A stretch of DNA of 64,000 bases, taken from Panax quinquefolius. Taxonomy: Eukaryota; Streptophyta; Magnoliopsida; Apiales; Araliaceae. The stretch covers positions 123,465,573 to 123,529,572 of the forward strand of contig CM035168.1 of assembly GCA_020205615.1 (NCBI GenBank), in the 5' to 3' direction. Every line of letters starts with the position of its first letter. Positions within the stretch are counted from its first letter, which is position 1. The position numbers and the translations under genes were made by a program. The notes beneath the pieces were generated by a model. That model saw only the letters and a program-made list of their open reading frames with translations. It did not search any database and had not been told where the DNA came from. Shown here in pieces: positions 58,615 to 64,000 of this stretch.

Positions 58615-59075
58615 ATCGTTGTTATTCCATCGCTTATTATTCTCGCTGAATAACTCAGATATGTGGTTTACCCTATACTTGGTGACATTCTTCTATTATT
58701 CTCGTTGAACATCCCGCTCACAGGTGTGTTTTTACACCGGACCGGTTCCGCTTTTATTATTTTGTTGCTGAACATCCTCCTCTGTGTTTTTACACCGACC
58801 GGTTCCGCTTTTTATTATTTCGCTGGAATATCCTGTCTGCGTGTGTTTACACACGGACCGGTTCCCTTCTTTATCATTCTCGTTGAATATCCTATCTGTG
58901 TGTTTTACACCGGATCCGGTTCCATCTTTATTATTCTCGTTGGAACATCGCTTTCGGTGTGAATTTCACCGACCGGTTCCGTTATTTATTATTCTCGCTG
59001 AATAACTCCGTCTGCATGCGGTCTATCGCATTTATGGTGATTTCTTTTGTTATTCCATTCTTTATTATACCCATT
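58615..59075 (+). repeat. 60-base minisatellite in the LTR
   Basis: Six to seven units of the same family repeat seen at 43985-44260, with TTCTCGTTGAA-type variants in place of TTCTGTTGGAA. Confidence 0.85.
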
Positions 59076-60277
59076 GGTTAAAACTTTAACTTTATACTCC
59101 ATGAAATTAGTGGAATATCCTCGATATTTGCGTTTCATCTAAGATCTTTTCATGAAAATATTCTTCCGATCATTCTTGAATTTTACTCTACAAAACAAAG
59201 ATCATTTGGACGTTAATAGTTCTCGGATAAAATAATTCTTGAACTTGTTTTATCGAGTTCTTATATCATTGTCATCATCTTCATGTTTATATTTTTAAAG
59301 TCATCTCTATTCAGAAGTATGTATGATGGACTTGGTATGATTATGACCAGAGACTATTCGGTGTAATCACTTAACCGTAATGTTACAAATGATGTGGTAA
59401 AAATCCTCAAAGGGTCGTAGAAGGCATCGATGGACAATTGTTGGTATGATCATGATTATTAATGAATACACAAATATTCTCGGCCCAGAAGGCATGAATA
59501 ATTGTGGGTCGTGATACTAAAGAATATCCTCGCCGTAGTGCAGTGGGTGATTCGATGATGGAATATTTATTAAAGTCGAGTCTCACCTATAACAAAGTTG
59601 ATGAAAAACCTTTAAACCTAAAAGATCGTAGATTTTATTTTCTACTTGACTTTTTTTAATGGATCAGATATTCCACCGTAGTTAAACCGGTTGTTCATTG
59701 TATTTTATCGCTTAACATTGTCAAGACTATTGATAATTTATTCTCGCATTATCTTAGTCATAATATTTTCATCGGGCTAGTTGAGCTCACCTTTTCTTTC
59801 ACCGTTTCTTCGTGAAATGAGAATATACCGGGACGCAGCCTGGGAAACGAGTGATGGTCCTCGAAGATAAGATTAGTAGTCCTCATTATTCGTGAAATAG
59901 TGTGATAATAATTGTAATGAGGACTCCTTTTGAGTTCAGATAATATCTAGTAGACGATATTTGTATTTAAACTCACGCTTTATGTCGATTGCATACCTAC
60001 ATTAATGTTAGTAAGTCAGTATTTAAATTTCGCACCACGTAAGTGGCACCCAAGATGGGTGATGTATACCTAATTTTGGGGCGCCACAATTTGGTATCGT
60101 AGCTTAGGATATGATCCCCGGCTAAGATGTGAGAATAGTACTAGTGAGGGAGAGACGGGAATACCTTCGCTAGTATATGATCTACCTAAGTTTATGTGTT
60201 ATTTTATTGGTTAGTCGGAAGATAGGGATAATTTGTTACACGTCAATTAACCTTTTGTTTTGTGGCAAGATTCGAAA

Positions 60278-61515
60278 ATGACATCCGAGAATGTTGAGAA
60301 TAAGAATGGAGCGCAGCGATCGTTGATTCACCACATATCAATAATCGTGATAATGTGCATCATCGAAGGCTACAATCCTCACGCAAACAACAACACCGAC
60401 CAAATGATGAATGATCAAATGTTCAGAGGCTTTATGCAATTTATGCAACAAAGAAAGTAGAAAGCGGCTCTGCCCAAAACGTAGGTGGAAACACTTGAAA
60501 ACTCTCGGCGGTCACCGCTAAACAATTCAAGGAGCCGGGACCAACGGAGTTTAAGGGAGAGCCAAAACCACTTCGCGGAAGTATGGATAAAGCAGATTAC
60601 CAAGATATTTGATGTCTTGGGATGCTCCGAGGAGCAAAAGGTTCCTTTCACGCTTTTATGTTGCGCGAGAAAGCGACATTGGTGGGAATCCAGAAACGAC
60701 TCAACCTCATCAGATCAAGATATCTTGGGAGAAGTTCCAGAGTCGTTTCAACGACAAATACTTTCCGAAAGTATTCGCCACATGAAGGAGGTGGAATTTA
60801 TCAAGTCGAACAAAATAATACGACCGTGTCGCAATACGAGGCAAAATTTCATGAGTTATCACGGTTCATACGTCCCACTGGTGGATAATGAAGAGAGAAT
60901 GGCGCGAATGTTTTTAAGAGGTTCAAGTCGAGATACGCCAATATCTTATTTCTCATAAACCGTGTTTGTATTTAGAGATGTTGTAAATAGGCTCGCTTAG
61001 TGGAACGCGATAATGAGTCAACACAACTAAAAGAGAAGCAAATTTAAGCAAAATTATAATACCAACGTAGAGTAGTCATCAAGCGGTGACAACAAGCGTG
61101 GAGGGAATCAAAAGCCCGGTTGGTAACCACTTCGGTGGTAATCGGCCAAAACAATAAGAATGGACATTTCAAGAAACGGAGATTCAACAATGGTGGAAAG
61201 ACGCCAAGACCAAAGACCCATTGTTAAGGAAGGAGAAAGACCACCTATCATATGCTTCAAATGCGGAGGAGAGGACACATCACCCAAACTCGCGGCCATG
61301 CCAGCCCAAAGCATGTTATAATTGTGGAAGAGAAGGTCACTTAGCTCGATTTTGTCGCCATCAAGACAAATTCAGGCTAGGATGGAGGCACCAAAGGCCA
61401 TCCCGTAAAATTCAAAACCCAGTAGTAGCAAGTGGAGAAGCGTTTGTTGTGACCTCCCAAAGAGCAAAGGAACCGAATGAGGTCATCACGGGTAAGTTTT
61501 ATCATAAACTCTAAT
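60278..61515 (+). pseudogene. gag of the right-hand gypsy element
   Basis: An ATG at 60278 begins MTSENVENKNGAQ. The gag domain shows RHWWESR near 60665, NDKYFPK-type sequence near 60755 and a Y-E-A-K-F-H-E-L-S-R-F-I segment at about 60836-60875, spread over three frames. Two CCHC knuckles follow: a damaged one at about 61255 (CFKCGGE) and a perfect C-x2-C-x4-H-x4-C at 61314-61355 (CYNCGREGHLARFC). Gag packages the element RNA. The frame is broken. Confidence 0.8.
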
Positions 61516-62100
61516 GAAGTCTATACTTTATTTGATACCGGGTTCTACCCATTCTTTTATTTCTCCTACTTTACGCCATCGATTAAATTTGACTCGGAGA
61601 AATTAGACTTTGACTTATCTCGTGGAAACTCCGTGGGAGAAACCTTCATTACATCCAATCGCTTATAAGTCTTGTTTTGGTTCAAATCGGCACCTCACAT
61701 TACTCGTCAATCTTATTTCATTAAAATACTTGCATTTGACGTGATTCTGTGGATTGATTGGTTAACTACTTATCATGCAAAATTGATTATTTTCGTAAGG
61801 TTGTTAGCTTTCATATTCCTAATCAACCTATTATGCTAATTCAAACGACTCAAACCATTAAAATCAATCACGGCCATCTCAAGCCATAAAGCTATTCGCT
61901 TATTGAAAAACGAATGTCAAGCTTTCTTAGCTCATGTCACGATTTAAATAAAAATACGCCGCTTTTAAACGATATTCCTATTGTTAATAAATTTCCGACG
62001 TATTCCCGAAGAACTTCCCGACCTACCCCAGTAGCGTGAAATTGAATTTTGTATCGACTTGAACCCCAGACAAAACCTATTTCCAAAGCCCATATCGAAT
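61516..62100 (+). pseudogene. protease region of the right-hand gypsy element
   Basis: FDTG at 61531-61542 is the catalytic aspartate motif. LSRGNSVGETFITS follows at about 61615-61656 in the same frame, one of the longer open stretches of this element. Confidence 0.72.
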
Positions 62101-62700
62101 GGCTCTATTGAACTTCGAGAGTTAAAGACCCAACCGCAGGAATTGTTAGACATGGCTTTATTCGCCTAAGTACTTCCTTGGGGTGCTCCTGCTCTATTCG
62201 TGAAGAAGAAAGATGGGAGTATGCGACTTTGTATTGATTTATCTGGAGTTGAATCATGTCACCATCAAAAATAGGTATCCATTGCCACGTATTGATGACC
62301 TGTTTGACTAGTTGCAAGGAGCCAAATTCTTTTCAAAGATCGATCTTCGCTCCAGATATCACCAATTGAAGATTAGAACCACCGACATTCCAAAGACTCC
62401 GCCTTAAACCTCCAGACGGCATTATGAATTCCTAGTCATGTCCTTTCGATTGACTAATGCTCCTCGCCGCCTTCATGGATATGATGAACCGAGTATTCAA
62501 GGAATATTTAGATCACTTTGTGGTCGCCTTTATTGATGACATCCTTATTTATTCCAAAATCCGTGAAGATCATGAAGCAACACTTGAGGTCGACACTCCA
62601 AAAGCTTCGTGAATATAAGCTTTATGCCAAGTTCAAGAAATGCGAGTTCGTCAAGAAGTAGCATTCTTGGGCACGTGGTATCAAGTCATGGAATATCCGT
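62101..62700 (+). pseudogene. reverse transcriptase region of the right-hand gypsy element
   Basis: [12 protein letters not shown] segment at about 62205-62237 and catalytic [10 protein letters not shown] at 62529-62558, followed by KFKKCEF near 62630, are Ty3/gypsy hallmarks. Frameshifts separate the blocks. Confidence 0.82.
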
Positions 62701-63300
62701 CGACCCAACAAAGATGAAGCTATTCAAAGTCGGGAACAACCTAAATCAATGGATCAAGACGTAGCTTTCTTTGCTTATTTGGTTATTATCGGAGATTCGT
62801 GGAAGGATTTTCTCGAATCGCTACTCCATCGACTCAAATTTGACTTCGGAAAGATACAAAGTTCGGTTGGGAGCGAAGAATGTGAGAAGAGTTTTCAAGA
62901 ACTCAAGAGAGACTTATTTCAAAGACTGCTCGACAATACCATCCGCCCGGAGGATTTGTCATCTACAAATGATGCTCAGCAAAGGGTTGGGATGTGTTCT
63001 TATGCAACATGGAAAAGTTATAGTTTATGCCTCGCGACAACTCAAAGAATATGAGAGGAATTATCCTACTCATGATCTAGAGTTGGTAATTGTTGTTTTG
63101 CACTTAAAATTTGGAGGCATTACTCAGATGGGAGAAAGTGGAGATCTTTACGGATCATAAAGCCTCAAATATTTCTTCACTCAAAAGGAACTCAACACGC
63201 GACAACGACGTTGGTTTGAACTCATTGAAAGATTATTATCATACCATCCAATACCATCCCGAAAAGCGAACGTGGTAGCCGACGATTGAGTAGAAAATCA
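62701..63300 (+). pseudogene. RNase H region of the right-hand gypsy element
   Basis: [20 protein letters not shown] then [14 protein letters not shown] at 62985-63090 is a well-preserved RNase H block. The Asp block just before it is frameshifted. A YFFTQKELNTR segment follows at about 63171-63205. Confidence 0.8.
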
Positions 63301-63589
63301 TATGCAAGTACGAAAAGTGCGATATTGTCAACGCGAAAGGCCCATTTTGTGTGACTTGCAAAGGATGGAGATAGAGTTAAAGACTCTGTGGACGCATGTG
63401 ATGATAAGCGAGTATACGAGTAGAACCGACTTTTAATCGATAAAGTTAAAGTCGCCAAAGCTACTGGACTGGAGCTCGATGCGTATGAGGAAGAAAGTGC
63501 AAGAAGGTGCTACGCCAAGCAAGAATCGATGAAGAAGGAATACTTCGAAGTCAACTCCGGACTTTGTGTTCCTAACGACCCGATTTAAA

Positions 63590-64000
63590 GTATAATATCA
63601 TGATGGAGGCGCACAACACACCATTTGCAATCCATCTGGGAGTACCAAAATGTATCATGATATTCGCCATACATTTTGGTGGAGCAATATGAAGAGAGAG
63701 ATATAATGCTGTTTATCTCAAGGTGTCTAACTTGTCAACGAGTTAAAGCGAGCATCAAGTACCAAAAGGTCCATTGCAACCACTTGAAATTCCGAATGGA
63801 AGTGGGAGCACATTACCATGGATTTCAAGCACGGCCTTCCTAAGGTTTCTCAAGGCATTGATGCGATTTGGGTCATTGTTGATAGATTGACCAAGTCCGC
63901 TTCATTTCTTACCGACACGAGAAACTTATACACTTGAACGCCTTCGCTCAGTATGTACATAAACGAGATTGTAAGATCGCATGGTATGCCAGTATCCATA
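63590..64000 (+). pseudogene. integrase region, truncated by the window edge
   Basis: FWWSNMKRE near 63677 belongs to the zinc-binding half. MDF at 63819 begins the catalytic core, with [16 protein letters not shown] at about 63851-63898. The second Asp and Glu blocks lie beyond the window. Confidence 0.78.

Larger units (their letters stand above)
57468..64000 (+). mobile_element. Ty3/gypsy retrotransposon, 5' LTR and gag-pol, runs off the window
   Basis: The 5' LTR is 57468-60088 (TGTAAGACCCCC...GGCGCCACA, TATA box 58440-58448). The primer-binding site at 60092-60103 reads TGGTATCGTAGC. Gag, protease, reverse transcriptase, RNase H and the first half of integrase follow in gypsy order. The 3' LTR lies beyond the window. 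Frames are broken in many places, though somewhat less than in the element at 24764. Confidence 0.9.

Overview
This window is nuclear DNA of a flowering plant, most likely a eudicot. It is very AT-rich, rich in (AT)n microsatellites, built largely from nested transposable elements, and holds plant-type exon/intron remnants and no bacterial-style operons. Almost none of it is intact coding sequence. I found no rRNA gene, no complete tRNA gene and no CRISPR array.

Left flank (1-4573). A short in-frame terminal exon of an unrecognised protein opens the window. It is followed by AT-rich intergenic DNA with a probable hAT-type MITE, a 100-bp Helitron-like element, AT microsatellites and many small tandem duplications. 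At 4457 an exon of a solanesyl (polyprenyl) diphosphate synthase-like pseudogene begins.

Nested stack (4574-39802). That exon is split by about 35 kb of transposon-in-transposon DNA whose order can be read from target-site duplications (TSDs). (1) A minus-strand LTR retrotransposon, TSD GTTGG, sits in the synthase exon. (2) A hAT-like foldback element, TSD TTCTAGAT, sits in its LTR; its inverted arms carry C-rich and G-rich minisatellites. (3) Into the foldback went a Mutator-like element that carries a glycine-rich coding fragment, a Copia element (TSD CCCCT), a gypsy solo LTR (TSD GTAGG) and a second Copia element of the same family (TSD GTAGG). (4) A 10.4-kb Ty3/gypsy chromovirus-like element with degenerate gag, protease, reverse transcriptase, RNase H, integrase and chromodomain-like regions lies inside the second Copia.

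Pseudogene duplications (39803-52160). The remaining synthase exons follow (copy A). An insertion complex comes next (42255-47660: transposon fragment with a tRNA-like head, gypsy LTR plus primer-binding site, and a second LTR family). Then comes a segmental duplicate of copy A, including the outer LTR remnant but not the foldback (copy B), and a third exon fragment (copy C). All three copies carry disabling changes.

Right end (52160-64000). A second Mutator-like end with GGTTAC-rich internal repeats is interrupted by a minus-strand gypsy LTR. A plus-strand gypsy element abuts that LTR head to head; its 5' LTR, primer-binding site and gag-pol run off the window edge. Sequence differences between repeat copies cluster at CAG/CTG words, so some frameshifts may be assembly or base-calling artefacts rather than biology.
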